Positions 27,905-37,271 of a stretch of DNA of 64,000 bases are shown one piece after another; position 1 is the stretch's first letter, and each line of letters starts with the position of its first letter. This DNA comes from Synechococcus sp. CC9902. Lineage in GTDB: Bacteria > Cyanobacteriota > Cyanobacteriia > PCC-6307 > Cyanobiaceae. The position numbers and the translations under genes were made by a program. The stretch lies in the NCBI RefSeq assembly GCF_000012505.1, contig NC_007513.1, positions 1,984,001 through 2,048,000 of the forward strand, in the 5' to 3' direction. The notes under the pieces were generated by a model. That model saw nothing but the letters and a program-made list of their open reading frames with translations, was not told the DNA's origin and made no database searches.

Positions 27905-29038
27905 CTGAACGGCGCGCCCCTCGCTTTTGACTTCCAAGCCACCACCCCCTGCTCAGCGGAGGTGGTGGAAGCGATGGCGCCCTATTGGAGTGACCATTGG
28001 GGCAATCCCTCGAGCCGTCAACATCGCCAGGGCCTCACCGCCTCCGCTGCCGTGGCCCTAGCGCGGCGCCAGATCGCAGAGGCCCTCGACATCGATCCCA
28101 ATCGATTGATTTTTACTAGCGGCGCCACCGAAGCCAACAATTTGGCCCTGCTTGGCCATGCGCGAACCCATGGTTGCGGTCATGTGATCAGCGTGAATAC
28201 GGAACACCACGCTGTGTTGGATCCCCTCGCACAACTGCAACGGGAAGGATTCCAGGTTTCGCTGCTCCAAGCCCAGTCCAATGGCTTGATCACGCCAGCC
28301 CAACTTGAGGAAGCGATCAGGCCGGACACGCGTTTGGTGAGCGTCATGGCCGCCAACAATGAAATCGGCGTCTTGCAGCCCCTGAAAGAACTCGCAGAGA
28401 TCTGCCGAAATCGCGGGGTCGTCTTTCACAGCGATGCAGCGCAAGCCTTTGGACACATCCCGCTCGAACCGGACAACCTGGGGCTTGATCTCGTCAGCCT
28501 CAGCGCTCACAAGCTCTACGGCCCCAAAGGCATCGGCGCCCTGGTGATCCGCGAGGGGGTTCAGCTACAGCCCCTGCAATGGGGGGGTGGCCAGGAGGCA
28601 GGCCTTCGCGCTGGCACGCTGCCCAGCCCTTTAATCGTGGGCTTTGCCGCGGCCGTGCAAGAGGCGATGGCGGATCGAGATGAACGCCACACACGGCTTG
28701 GTGGGCTGAGGGATGAACTCTGGAACGGGCTCAACGATCAACTCCCCGCCGTGGAACGCAACGGCGCCGCAGCTCCCCGCTTAGCCAACAACCTCAACAT
28801 CACTCTTCCTGGCATGAGCGGCAGCCGCCTGCATCGCAGCCTTCGGCCCCATCTCGCCTGTAGCAGCGGTTCCGCCTGCAGCAACGGCGCCCCCTCCCAT
28901 GTGCTTCTGGCCATCGGACGTTCACGCGCCGATGCAGAGGCCTCCCTCCGCCTCAGCCTGGGACGTTCGACCACCGCCAACGCGGTCGAACAAGCCATCG
29001 CAAGCATCGTTGAAGCCGTGGCTGCACAACAAACCTGA
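27905..29038 (+). CDS. cysteine desulfurase (NifS/IscS-type)
   Basis: This PLP enzyme mobilises sulfur from cysteine. VFHSDAAQAFGHIPL, LVSLSAHKLYGPKGIGALVI (PLP Lys) and CSSGSACSNGAPSHVLL (active Cys loop) are clear. The first ATG/GTG/TTG in frame is GTG 27962. However, the conserved N-terminus LAFDFQATTPCSAEVV lies upstream of it, in an open frame from 27803 that has no ATG, GTG or TTG. The CTG at 27905 is my best guess for the start (377 residues). Convergent spacing to neighbours is normal. Confidence 0.85.
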   Translation: MNGAPLAFDFQATTPCSAEVVEAMAPYWSDHWGNPSSRQHRQGLTASAAVALARRQIAEALDIDPNRLIFTSGATEANNLALLGHARTHGCGHVISVNTEHHAVLDPLAQLQREGFQVSLLQAQSNGLITPAQLEEAIRPDTRLVSVMAANNEIGVLQPLKELAEICRNRGVVFHSDAAQAFGHIPLEPDNLGLDLVSLSAHKLYGPKGIGALVIREGVQLQPLQWGGGQEAGLRAGTLPSPLIVGFAAAVQEAMADRDERHTRLGGLRDELWNGLNDQLPAVERNGAAAPRLANNLNITLPGMSGSRLHRSLRPHLACSSGSACSNGAPSHVLLAIGRSRADAEASLRLSLGRSTTANAVEQAIASIVEAVAAQQT

Positions 29039-29081
29039 GCTCCCTACGGTCCGCCCAGGCTCCTTTCACCGTCTCTCGACC

Positions 29082-29888
29082 ATGAGCACCGAACGTGCCC
29101 AACTATCCATCGGCACTGCCATTCAGGAGGGATGGGCCGCGTTCCGCCGAGCTCCCTGGTTCTTTGTTGGTTTTGTACTCCTCACTGGCGTGCTCAGCCA
29201 GCTATTGGCGGTTCTCCCACTCCCTGGAGTGGGCAGCTTGTTGAGTGCTTTGGTGAACCTTTGGGGGGCAGTTGGTTTAATTCGCGGATCGTGGATTGCG
29301 CTCAACGGTGAGGCACCTCGGTTCCAAGACTTCATTCAGGTGAATTGGCCTGCTATTTGGCGACTGTTCAGCAGCCAAATTGTGCTCACCCTGCTGCTGG
29401 TGCCGATTGTTATCGGTTTGATGTTCGCCAGCCTCACCGCAGCCGATGCCTGGGGTTTATTGACCCCAATCGCCAACCTGGCTCTCACCGTGGACCCCAC
29501 AGACCCACGGTTAATAGAGGCCTTCAGCGACATCGGGCCGCGTTTGCTGCAACAGGTGGCCACCAATCCCTTTGCGGTGGTGATTGTTGTTTTCACTGCG
29601 CTTGTAGGCCTTTATATCCAGGTGAACCAAAGCTTTCTTGGCTTCATCGCGCTCCTCGACGGTCGCGGCCCTATCGCCACCATCCGGCATGGCTTGATGG
29701 TGGTTCAGGGCCAGTGGTGGCAAGTGTTCGGCCTGTTGGTGCTGCAGGCGCTCATCTTGCTTCTAGGCGTTTTGGCCTGCTTGGTCGGCCTTGTAGCCGC
29801 AGCACCCGTATGCCTGTGCATCACCGGTGCCGCTTACCGACAACTGTTTAAAGCTGACGACCAAACGGGCCTACTCAACAACCGTTGA
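29082..29888 (+). CDS. multi-pass membrane protein (DUF975/YciC-like layout)
   Basis: This is a 268-residue protein with about six helices. It starts [21 protein letters not shown] membrane pair around [20 protein letters not shown], a central [17 protein letters not shown] and a C-terminal block ending [17 protein letters not shown] are seen. The order of helices, with an early [13 protein letters not shown] and a late A-YR/Q-LF end, is shared with the gene at 32967-33644. No function is known. Its end overlaps the convergent rsmH by 14 nt. Confidence 0.75.
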   Translation: MSTERAQLSIGTAIQEGWAAFRRAPWFFVGFVLLTGVLSQLLAVLPLPGVGSLLSALVNLWGAVGLIRGSWIALNGEAPRFQDFIQVNWPAIWRLFSSQIVLTLLLVPIVIGLMFASLTAADAWGLLTPIANLALTVDPTDPRLIEAFSDIGPRLLQQVATNPFAVVIVVFTALVGLYIQVNQSFLGFIALLDGRGPIATIRHGLMVVQGQWWQVFGLLVLQALILLLGVLACLVGLVAAAPVCLCITGAAYRQLFKADDQTGLLNNR

Positions 29889-30759
29889 CCCGACGCGCCA
29901 AGCGCCACTTGGCACTTCTGCTGCGGGGGTTGCGGTTCTGTTCATCGTCCGTTGCCACCGTTGGTTTGCGCGTGATGCGCTCCAGCCGCTCATCCTGCAG
30001 AAAGGCCGTTTTTACGCGCCGATCTTCGAGCGAGTGAAAACTAATCACCCCCATCACCCCTCCAGTCTCAAGCCAGTCTGGTGCCTGTTGCAGCAGGCGA
30101 TCCAACACTGCGAGCTCATCGTTCACCGCAATTCGCAACGCCTGAAACGTCCGAGTGGCTGGATGAATACGACCCCGGCGCGCCTTCGGCGGGTAGCAAC
30201 CGGCCACGGCGTAGGCCAACGCTGCCGTGCCCTCATAGGGGCCCTGGGCCGCCAAATCAGCCTTAATCCGTCGGGCGATTCGGCGGGATAGGCGCTCTTC
30301 CCCATAGCCATAGATCAGATCGGCCAAGGCGTTCTCCTCCAACCGGTCGATCAGCTCAGCCGCAGTTTCACCATCACTGCCTGGATTCATCCTCATATCG
30401 AGGGGGCCATCCAAACGAAAGCTGAAACCCCGCTCCGCCACATCAAGCTGTGGACTGCTCACCCCGAGGTCGGCGAGCACCATCAGCACCGGGGCGGGTG
30501 GGGTGTAGCTCGCGAAGTTGGTCGCCAAAATTTCAACGCGATCAGCAAAAGCAGCCAATCGCTCCGCCGCCGCGGCCCTGGCCGTGGGGTCTTGGTCGAG
30601 CCCGATCAAACGCAGGCCAGGGAAACGCTCCAGCAACAGGGCGCTATGGCCGCCACCCCCGAGGGTGGCATCGATCAACACGCCGTTGTGATGGGGCAAG
30701 TGCTCAGCTCCAGCCACCACGGCATCAGCCAAAACAGGTACATGGCTGAAAGGAGGCAC
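29875..30759 (-). CDS. rsmH: 16S rRNA (cytosine-1402-N4)-methyltransferase
   Basis: RsmH (MraW) methylates N4 of C1402 in 16S rRNA. It has [17 protein letters not shown], the SAM site [20 protein letters not shown] (about 27), [18 protein letters not shown] (about 97) and the late [15 protein letters not shown]. The start is a GTG at 30759 ([10 protein letters not shown]) and the length of 294 residues is normal. It is divergent from ndhH (55 nt) and does not lie in a division gene cluster here. Confidence 0.96.
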   Translation of the reverse strand: MPPFSHVPVLADAVVAGAEHLPHHNGVLIDATLGGGGHSALLLERFPGLRLIGLDQDPTARAAAAERLAAFADRVEILATNFASYTPPAPVLMVLADLGVSSPQLDVAERGFSFRLDGPLDMRMNPGSDGETAAELIDRLEENALADLIYGYGEERLSRRIARRIKADLAAQGPYEGTAALAYAVAGCYPPKARRGRIHPATRTFQALRIAVNDELAVLDRLLQQAPDWLETGGVMGVISFHSLEDRRVKTAFLQDERLERITRKPTVATDDEQNRNPRSRSAKWRLARRVNGC

Positions 30760-30814
30760 AGGCCATCGGCAAGGACTACCTAAGATCTATACATCGATTG
30801 CACCTGGGCTCCCC

Positions 30815-31999
30815 ATGACGCAGCTGGAAACGCGCACGGAGCCCATGGTGGTGAACTTCGGGCCCCATCACCCCTCCATGCATGGGGTGCTGAGGCTGGT
30901 GGTCACCCTGGACGGTGAAGACGTAGTGGATTGTGAGCCGGTGATCGGCTATCTCCACCGCGGTATGGAGAAGATTGCCGAGAACCGCACGAACGTGATG
31001 TTCGTGCCTTATGTGAGCCGCATGGATTACGCGGCCGGCATGTTTTACGAAGCTGTCGTCGTGAACGCGCCGGAAAAACTGGCCAACATCCCAGTTCCAA
31101 AGCGCGCCAGTTACATCCGTGTGTTGATGCTGGAGCTCAACCGGATCGCCAACCACCTGCTTTGGCTTGGGCCCTTCCTTGCAGACGTTGGCGCCCAAAC
31201 ACCGTTCTTCTACATCTTCCGGGAGAGGGAGATGATCTACGACCTCTGGGAAGCGGCCACAGGACAGCGGCTGATCAACAACAACTACTTCCGGATTGGT
31301 GGCGTAGCAGCAGATTTGCCCTGGGGTTGGCTTGAAAAATGCCGTGATTTCTGCGACTGGTTCGCCCCCAAGATCGACGAATACGAAAAGCTGATTACCA
31401 ATAACCCGATCTTCCGCCGCCGAATCGAGGGTTTGGGCACGATCGAAACCAAAGATGCCATCAACTGGAGCCTGAGTGGTCCGATGCTGCGTGCCTCAGG
31501 CGTGCCGTGGGACCTTCGCAAAGTGGATCACTACGAGTGCTACGACGACTTCGACTGGCAAGTGGCGTGGGAGAAGGAAGGCGACTGCTTCGCGCGTTAT
31601 CGGGTGCGCATCGAAGAGATGCGTCAATCGCTCAAAATTCTTCGCCAAGCCTGCGACATGATTCCTGGCGGTCCAACGGAAAATCTCGAAGCCAAGCGTC
31701 TGAATGAGGGCAAAGGCAGCGAGGCTGCTGGTTTTGACTTCCAATACGTGGCGAAAAAGGTGGCTCCCACCTTCAAGATCCCCAATGGAGAGCTCTACAC
31801 AAGGCTCGAATCAGGCAAAGGCGAAATTGGCGTGTTCTTGCAGGGCAACAACGACGTCACCCCTTGGCGCTTCAAGATCCGGGCTGCCGATAGCAACAAC
31901 CTCCAGATCCTTCCCCACATTCTCAAGGGACACAAGGTGGCCGACATCATGGCCATTCTTGGCTCCATCGACGTGATCATGGGATCTGTAGATCGCTGA
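30815..31999 (+). CDS. ndhH: NDH-1 subunit H (49 kDa-type)
   Basis: NdhH is the quinone-site peripheral-arm subunit of the cyanobacterial NDH-1 complex, used in respiration and cyclic electron flow. Of its 394 residues, [20 protein letters not shown] (about 13), [18 protein letters not shown] and the late [20 protein letters not shown] with DVIMGSVDR are diagnostic. The ATG at 30815 starts [10 protein letters not shown]. Its TGA is immediately followed by the stop of the convergent membrane gene. Confidence 0.98.
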   Translation: MTQLETRTEPMVVNFGPHHPSMHGVLRLVVTLDGEDVVDCEPVIGYLHRGMEKIAENRTNVMFVPYVSRMDYAAGMFYEAVVVNAPEKLANIPVPKRASYIRVLMLELNRIANHLLWLGPFLADVGAQTPFFYIFREREMIYDLWEAATGQRLINNNYFRIGGVAADLPWGWLEKCRDFCDWFAPKIDEYEKLITNNPIFRRRIEGLGTIETKDAINWSLSGPMLRASGVPWDLRKVDHYECYDDFDWQVAWEKEGDCFARYRVRIEEMRQSLKILRQACDMIPGGPTENLEAKRLNEGKGSEAAGFDFQYVAKKVAPTFKIPNGELYTRLESGKGEIGVFLQGNNDVTPWRFKIRAADSNNLQILPHILKGHKVADIMAILGSIDVIMGSVDR

Positions 32000-32506
32000 T
32001 CAACGCAGCCGGCAACGCTGCTTTCGGCTGAGCCACAGCAGAAGCACTACCAGGAATGGAGTGAACAAATCGGTGTAAAGAACCGACCCGGCATTGGATG
32101 GTGCGACATCGTTGCTGACCAATAGCGACACCACGTGGCCGACACCGTCGGCAAAAAACCAGCTGCAGTAGCCGACCATGGCTGCAAGCAGATAGTCGTG
32201 GCGGCGGTAGAAGAAGCTGGAAAGCCCCAGGATGCCAATGGTGAGATTGGCGTAAGCCACCTCATTCTGGAAAGGGCTGTTGGGCCAACCGATCTGCTCA
32301 GCAATAAACGGACCAAACGCCAGATGGCAAACAAAGCCGTACACCCCAGCAACTCCAAGAACCCAAAAGGCAATCCACAGCAACGACGCCTCGGCCCAAC
32401 GTCCAACGTCCCACTGACGCCGGGTTTGTATCCAACCCAGCAGTAGGGCGATCGCCAACGTCCACACCGGGACATCAGCCAAAAGAAATCGGATCAAACG
32501 TTCCAT
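32000..32506 (-). CDS. membrane protein (DUF6790-like)
   Basis: This 168-residue protein has four or five helices. The motif IGWPNSPFQNEVAYANL (about 89) and the late SLLVSNDVAPSNAGSVLYTD recall the DUF6790 family, a modest-confidence match from memory. No function is known. It begins MERLIRFLLADVPVWTLAIA, where the N-terminus is itself hydrophobic. The stop codon is adjacent to that of ndhH, forming TGATCA at 31997-32002. Confidence 0.65.
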   Translation of the reverse strand: MERLIRFLLADVPVWTLAIALLLGWIQTRRQWDVGRWAEASLLWIAFWVLGVAGVYGFVCHLAFGPFIAEQIGWPNSPFQNEVAYANLTIGILGLSSFFYRRHDYLLAAMVGYCSWFFADGVGHVVSLLVSNDVAPSNAGSVLYTDLFTPFLVVLLLWLSRKQRCRLR

Positions 32507-32629
32507 TCCCAGCCGGCTCCAGACTCATCACACTGTTAAGACCTCAAAGCAAACCGCTCAACACTGAATCGTTTCCTTCAACAAATTCAGCGCACAGGTT
32601 TTCTGCTGCCCTCGGCGCTCACAGGAACG

Positions 32630-32965
32630 TTGTGGCTGAAGGGATTGCACCCTCAGCTTCCGGGGTTCAGCTGCCCGCTACGGGCCCTCACCGGCATCCC
32701 CTGCCCCACCTGCTTTCTCACCCGCGCCATCAGCACGGCCCTCACCGGAGACGTCCACAATGCCCTGCACTGGCATTTATTCGGCCCAGTGATGGCAGCG
32801 GTCTTGGTCGGTTGGTCCGTCGTTTCCATTCACCAACGGCGGCTGGTGCCCCGAGGTGTCCTTCAGGGCGCCGCAACTAGGCCAACCATCGCCCTCGGCA
32901 CTGGTGCGCTGCTGGCCTACTGGCTACTGCGTCTCAGCCTCAACGCTTGGCCCTCCAGCGCCTAA
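32630..32965 (+). CDS. DUF2752 family membrane protein
   Basis: This is a 111-residue protein with the DUF2752 signature GFSCPLRALTGIPCPTCFLT (two Cys pairs, about residues 14-29), two further helices and a basic loop. The start is given as TTG 32630. The frame stays open upstream and reads FLLPSALTGTLWLKG across it, a natural hydrophobic lead-in. The true start is probably earlier (perhaps CTG near 32564), but no ATG is available. The stop abuts the convergent gene by one base. Confidence 0.75.
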   Translation: MWLKGLHPQLPGFSCPLRALTGIPCPTCFLTRAISTALTGDVHNALHWHLFGPVMAAVLVGWSVVSIHQRRLVPRGVLQGAATRPTIALGTGALLAYWLLRLSLNAWPSSA

Positions 32966-32966
32966 A

Positions 32967-33644
32967 TCAGCGCAAGAGCCCACGCTGATAGGCCGTGTTT
33001 TGAAGGTAAAAACTGGCCATCGGAATCACCACAAGCCCAGCAAGACCACAGGTGATCGCAGCCAACACCGCCACGACGATGGCTGCAAGCACTTCAAGCC
33101 CCACAAAACTCATGCCGTTCTCGGAGCGATACACCACCTGGAATGCTTGGGAAAACGCCTCGCCGATGCTCATCTCGGTGACAAAAATCCGGTTCACATA
33201 CACCGGAGTGACAAGGGCCACCGCGAGGCCAGGAAGAATGCAGAGCAGGAAGCCAATCGTCATCACGATGGAGAAAAACAATCCCGCCAACACATAACGC
33301 CAGAACCGTTCCCTCAACAACGCCAGCGCCGCACCAATGGAGACCACCTCACCACGTTCGTAGTACACCGCAGGGATCGCCACCATCAGCACACTCAGAA
33401 GGCTGGATAGAACGGAAAAGGGAATCTGAGTGAGTTGACCCAAGATTGCGCCAAGGGAAAACGCTGAATCACTGGAACCACCCAAGCTGCCCACGGCCAT
33501 CACGATCAGCATCGAAACGGCGAGGCCCAAAACAGCCAAGGCGATGCTGCCCAGCCAAATCACCAGGAGCACTGGAATGTGTTTTTGGAAGGCATCCCAA
33601 GCCTTTTGGATCGATGGCTGTTCAAAGGCGATGGATGCAGCCAT
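32967..33644 (-). CDS. multi-pass membrane protein (DUF975/YciC-like layout)
   Basis: This is a 225-residue protein with about six helices. It has QKAWDAFQKHIPVLLVIWLG at the start, an internal AIPAVYYERGEVVSIGAALA and a terminal VVIPMASFYLQNTAYQRGLL. The order is reminiscent of membrane proteins of the DUF975/YciC type and of the gene at 29082-29888. The function is unknown. It is divergent from the DHNA-CoA thioesterase gene (60 nt) and convergent with the DUF2752 gene. Confidence 0.7.
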   Translation of the reverse strand: MAASIAFEQPSIQKAWDAFQKHIPVLLVIWLGSIALAVLGLAVSMLIVMAVGSLGGSSDSAFSLGAILGQLTQIPFSVLSSLLSVLMVAIPAVYYERGEVVSIGAALALLRERFWRYVLAGLFFSIVMTIGFLLCILPGLAVALVTPVYVNRIFVTEMSIGEAFSQAFQVVYRSENGMSFVGLEVLAAIVVAVLAAITCGLAGLVVIPMASFYLQNTAYQRGLLR

Positions 33645-33704
33645 GGGTCTGGGCAGATTCGGTGTCAGGGTGGCAGTCCCTCAGAGCAGCGACAACGCAT
33701 CGCA

Positions 33705-34154
33705 ATGAACGCCTACCCATGGCTGGAGATCCCCAGAACGGTGCGCTTCAGCGACACCGATGCCGCTGGGGTGATGCACTTTCAACACCTTCTGGGCTGG
33801 TGCCATCAGGCGTGGGAAGACAGCCTTGAACAGTTCGGAATTCCAGTTGGTGCCGTCTTCCCCGGTGGGCGCTCCGATCAACCCAGCGTGGCCCTACCGA
33901 TCGTGCATTGCCATGCAGACTTCCGGGCCCCCATGTATGTAGGGGATGCTGCAGTGATCCACCTTTTACCCAAACGGATTGATCCCGGTTGTTTTGAAGT
34001 CGTTAGTGAGATAAGCCTCAACACTCAAAAAGTTGCAAGCGGGTGCCTACAGCACCTCGCGATTGATGCCGTAACTCGCCAACGCTGCAGCTTGCCCGAA
34101 CCGATCGAACGTTGGATCGAAGCCTCAACCCTGGGCCAAATCCAACCGCTTTAA
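33705..34154 (+). CDS. 1,4-dihydroxy-2-naphthoyl-CoA thioesterase
   Basis: This is a 149-residue hot-dog-fold protein. TVRFSDTDAAGVMHFQHLLG carries the conserved Asp used for catalysis in 4HBT-type thioesterases. VALPIVHCHADFRAPMYVG and IHLLPKRIDPGCFEVVSE follow the family. The hydrolysis step of phylloquinone synthesis in cyanobacteria is done by such an enzyme (Slr0204 type). Its position next to menE supports this role. The ATG at 33705 is preferred over open frame upstream. It overlaps menE convergently by 30 nt. Confidence 0.88.
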   Translation: MNAYPWLEIPRTVRFSDTDAAGVMHFQHLLGWCHQAWEDSLEQFGIPVGAVFPGGRSDQPSVALPIVHCHADFRAPMYVGDAAVIHLLPKRIDPGCFEVVSEISLNTQKVASGCLQHLAIDAVTRQRCSLPEPIERWIEASTLGQIQPL

Positions 34155-35291
34155 CCAGTCGCGCCAGGCTTGCCGTTGCCATTTCCCAGCATCCGTCGGA
34201 GCCAACTCAGGACACAACACCCAGCGTCGAGGGCGGTCTGACGCTGGCCAATCAGCCGTCATGGCTGCCAACTGCTCCAGCACGACGGGATTGGATGCGC
34301 GCGCCAAGGTCACCAACCGCTGTCCCCATTCCGGGTCGTCCATTCCCAAAAACAAAACGGACTCAACCGGTAAACCAGCCACGCGAATCTCACGCATCAA
34401 TCGATCTTCAAGCTGCTCGGGAAAAACGGTTTCACCACCACAATTCAAGGCCGTATCAAGCCTTCCACCGATCACTAATCCTCCATTGATCTGAGCCCGG
34501 TCTCCTGAACGCCACCAACCCATGGAATTCGCAACAGGCAACAACACGTCGGGCTGTTCATCACGCCATGAACCCAGTGCCAGGCGCTGGGTTCGGACCT
34601 CTAAAGCTCCATCGACTCCAAGCCGCAATTCCACATCGCACAAGGGGGCTCCGCAGGATGAATCCCCAGCCAAAAATTGTTGAGGGGAAAGCGCCGTCAC
34701 CATCGCCGCCGTTTCAGTCGCCCCGTAGCAGGGTGCCAAGGGGATTCCAACAGCCCGTGCTTGCGTCGCCAGGGGCTTCGCCAACGACGCCCCGCCAACC
34801 CAAATCACCCGCATCTCGCCCAAGAATTCCCGGCCAGCTGGATCAGATAGCAACCGACCCAACTGCGTTGGCACCAACGAGAGCAAGACAGAACGATTCG
34901 ACCACTCCGGCAAATCCCTGCAATGTCGGAGCAGTTCTCCAGGCTGCTTCATCAACTTGGAAGGCAAGCGGTGATGAGGCACCCCCCAGCTGCGGGCGCG
35001 CCACCAAGGCATCAGCCCACTGACGTGATGAATCGGCAAAGGATTGAGCACCAGGGACCGCTTGGGATCCATCTCGATGCCCTGCAGCCAAGTGGCCGTA
35101 GCAGCAGCGGAAGCATCGAGATGATGGCGAGGCTGCAAACACCATCGACGACCACCGCTGCTGCCTCCACTCCTCACCGCGACTCCAGGACCTGGCGGGA
35201 ATAAATCCTGGGGCAGCGGCACTGGTGCATCGGCCAATGGCACCCATCGACCGGCATCCAAGGCCTGCAAGATGTGGTCGGGATCAATCAC
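34125..35291 (-). CDS. menE: o-succinylbenzoate-CoA ligase
   Basis: This acyl-CoA synthetase activates OSB in phylloquinone synthesis. The AMP-binding core shows VAVRSGGSSGGRRWCLQPRH (about 38), NPLPIHHVSGLMPWW, APCYGATETAAMVTALSPQQ and GWWRSGDRAQINGGLVIGGR. The ligase is compact at 388 residues, common among cyanobacterial MenE proteins. The ATG at 35291 overlaps the menC stop (ATGA), so the pair is coupled. Its 3' end overlaps the convergent thioesterase gene by 30 nt. Confidence 0.92.
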   Translation of the reverse strand: MIDPDHILQALDAGRWVPLADAPVPLPQDLFPPGPGVAVRSGGSSGGRRWCLQPRHHLDASAAATATWLQGIEMDPKRSLVLNPLPIHHVSGLMPWWRARSWGVPHHRLPSKLMKQPGELLRHCRDLPEWSNRSVLLSLVPTQLGRLLSDPAGREFLGEMRVIWVGGASLAKPLATQARAVGIPLAPCYGATETAAMVTALSPQQFLAGDSSCGAPLCDVELRLGVDGALEVRTQRLALGSWRDEQPDVLLPVANSMGWWRSGDRAQINGGLVIGGRLDTALNCGGETVFPEQLEDRLMREIRVAGLPVESVLFLGMDDPEWGQRLVTLARASNPVVLEQLAAMTADWPASDRPRRWVLCPELAPTDAGKWQRQAWRDWLKRLDLAQG

Positions 35292-36259
35292 CCTGCAGCT
35301 GCCCAGACCAGCTCTGGATTGTGAGAGAACAAGGCACCTTCAGGGCACCATCCCGGCGCCAGGCCAGGGGCAGCAGGCGTTGGGCCAACCCACTGCAACG
35401 CCGCCAAATGGTGCACCCAACGGCGAGCGATCCCGGATTCGAACGCCGTACTCACCATTCGATAGGGAACTCCAGCTTGGATTTGCCGCAACAACGGCCG
35501 TGGATCGCCATCTACCGCAGGGCGCCGCACCTGCCACCCCATCCAGCTGTCACGGAGCTCGGGTCGACGCTCAAGTGATTCATCGAGGGCCACCGACCCG
35601 CGTTTGGCCAGTTGCTCGAGCCCTTCGTGGTCATCAACCGCCAATGGCTGCTCCAGCCAATCAAACCGCGACTCCTGCCGCAACCGCTCCAGCCAAACTC
35701 CTGCGGTAGAGCGGTCCCACCCGCCATTGGCATCCAACCGCAGCCTGGCGTTACGGGGAAGACGCACGAGAAGCTGCTCCAACCAACGTTGTTCACGTTC
35801 CGATGCTTCTGTAGCCACCTTCCACTTGAAGGTGAGCGAGTGGGATGACGGGCAATCCATGAGAACTTGATCCAACGCCATGAGCATCTGATCGCCCGCT
35901 GGCAGGAGGTGAGCCGGGGAAGGCGCTTCTTGCCAAGGCTGGGAGGACAAATCCCCAACGAGTCCATCCAGCTCTGCTAACGCTGAACCCAAGCCAAAGC
36001 CAAACGCCCCTGGCCCCTGATGGATCAACACCTCAAGCTGATGACGACTCACCTCTTCAGGCAGCGCTCCCATCAATATTTTGCAGTGCAACCACTGCTC
36101 CGTTCGCAACGGCGCCACCTCGCCCCAACCCACGGCTCCGGTATCGCCATCGCACAACCGCAGTAGCCAACCGCGCCGCTTGGCCACCACACCCGTGGCG
36201 GTCCGCAACGGGTGCAGGAGCGAAAAACTGAAGGAACGCACCAGAAGCTGAAGCGTCAT
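35288..36259 (-). CDS. menC: o-succinylbenzoate synthase
   Basis: This enolase-superfamily enzyme dehydrates SHCHC to OSB. LTFKWKVATEAS carries the KxK-like catalytic Lys (about residue 144). LRLDANGGWDRSTAG, DWLEQPLAVDDHE and VALDESL provide the metal ligands. The ATG at 36259 gives 323 residues and overlaps the menA stop by four bases (ATGA). The open frame further upstream lies within menA in another phase and is rejected. menC is the middle gene of menA-menC-menE. Confidence 0.93.
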   Translation of the reverse strand: MTLQLLVRSFSFSLLHPLRTATGVVAKRRGWLLRLCDGDTGAVGWGEVAPLRTEQWLHCKILMGALPEEVSRHQLEVLIHQGPGAFGFGLGSALAELDGLVGDLSSQPWQEAPSPAHLLPAGDQMLMALDQVLMDCPSSHSLTFKWKVATEASEREQRWLEQLLVRLPRNARLRLDANGGWDRSTAGVWLERLRQESRFDWLEQPLAVDDHEGLEQLAKRGSVALDESLERRPELRDSWMGWQVRRPAVDGDPRPLLRQIQAGVPYRMVSTAFESGIARRWVHHLAALQWVGPTPAAPGLAPGWCPEGALFSHNPELVWAAAG

Positions 36260-37200
36260 CCCAACGGCCACAACGGTGCAAGGGCTAAGCCAAGGGCAAG
36301 CCCTAATCCATTCCAAGCCTGAAAACGCAAGGCCAAGAATTTGCTGGTGCAGGTGCGCTGCGGCTGATCGTGATAACGCCGCATCAAACGAATCAAAGCC
36401 CATCCAGCCGGCAAGCCCAAACCACTGAGCAAAGCGGTAGGAGGCCAATGGCCTAAAGCCACAGGTAACCATTCCAAGGTGAGGCTGAGGCCCACAAACC
36501 AAGGGATCAACGCTGCGGCCCGAGCCGTCCCCAGGCGCACCACCGGTGAACGCTTGCCATGGGCTGCGTCTTCCTCCACCTGATGGAAGTGGGAACAAAA
36601 CAGCACCAACGAGGTGGCTAAGGCCGGCCCAGCGCCTAACTCCAATGCAGTTGTCCAAGGCACCTCCCCCGATCCGGTTGGAGCGAGTACCAACAGAGCA
36701 GCAGACGTCGCCACCGGACCGAACGCCAACCAACAGAGCGGTTCACCCAGCCCCTGGTAGCCCAAACGAAATGGCGGACCTTGGTAGACGTAGCCCAAGC
36801 CACAACTGAGCAACACCAGTAGCAACACAGCGGGATGGCTACGCCAGGCCAGCCATCCCATCAAGCTCAAACCGAGAAGTAGGGCTGCAGATGACAGCCA
36901 GGCGATGCGATCCCGACGGCCCGTGAGATTCACAACTGAATGGGGCTTGCCAACCGCATCGACACCTGTATCGGCATCAAATAAATCGTTGCTCAGGTTC
37001 TCCCAAACCAATAAAAGAATGGCGGCGAGCAGAAAACCGAAGAGCTGGTCCCACCGCAGAATTTCCTTAAAACCAAGCTGCCATCCAGCGGCCAAAAGCA
37101 CCGGCATCACCGCAACCGAATACATCGGCCACTTGATCGCGGCCTTCCATAACGCCCGTCGTTGGGCGTAACGGGTTGCGACAGCCTGCGGCTCTTGCAT
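36256..37200 (-). CDS. menA: 2-carboxy-1,4-naphthoquinone phytyltransferase
   Basis: MenA attaches the phytyl chain to DHNA. Of its 314 residues (from ATG 37200), WENLSNDLFDADTGVD is the first Asp-rich motif and LFCSHFHQVEEDAAHGKRSP the second. Eight or nine helices fit the UbiA fold. ATGs further upstream (37239, 37260) are possible but leave less room for the divergent menF promoter. menA starts the menA-menC-menE operon and is divergent from menF. Confidence 0.93.
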   Translation of the reverse strand: MQEPQAVATRYAQRRALWKAAIKWPMYSVAVMPVLLAAGWQLGFKEILRWDQLFGFLLAAILLLVWENLSNDLFDADTGVDAVGKPHSVVNLTGRRDRIAWLSSAALLLGLSLMGWLAWRSHPAVLLLVLLSCGLGYVYQGPPFRLGYQGLGEPLCWLAFGPVATSAALLVLAPTGSGEVPWTTALELGAGPALATSLVLFCSHFHQVEEDAAHGKRSPVVRLGTARAAALIPWFVGLSLTLEWLPVALGHWPPTALLSGLGLPAGWALIRLMRRYHDQPQRTCTSKFLALRFQAWNGLGLALGLALAPLWPLG

Positions 37201-37271
37201 GGACAGGACCCGTGTCAACCAGGGGGAGGGCCCATACATTTGAGCAGTACCTCGGGCCAACGACGCAACAG

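Noticed and set aside
28899-29081. Extension of the membrane protein gene into the cysteine desulfurase
   Set aside because: It is read in another frame within the desulfurase gene; ATG 29082 is preceded by a proper gap.
36260-36733. N-terminal extension of menC to 481 residues
   Set aside because: It lies inside menA in a different phase; the ATG at 36259 overlapping the menA stop is the natural start.
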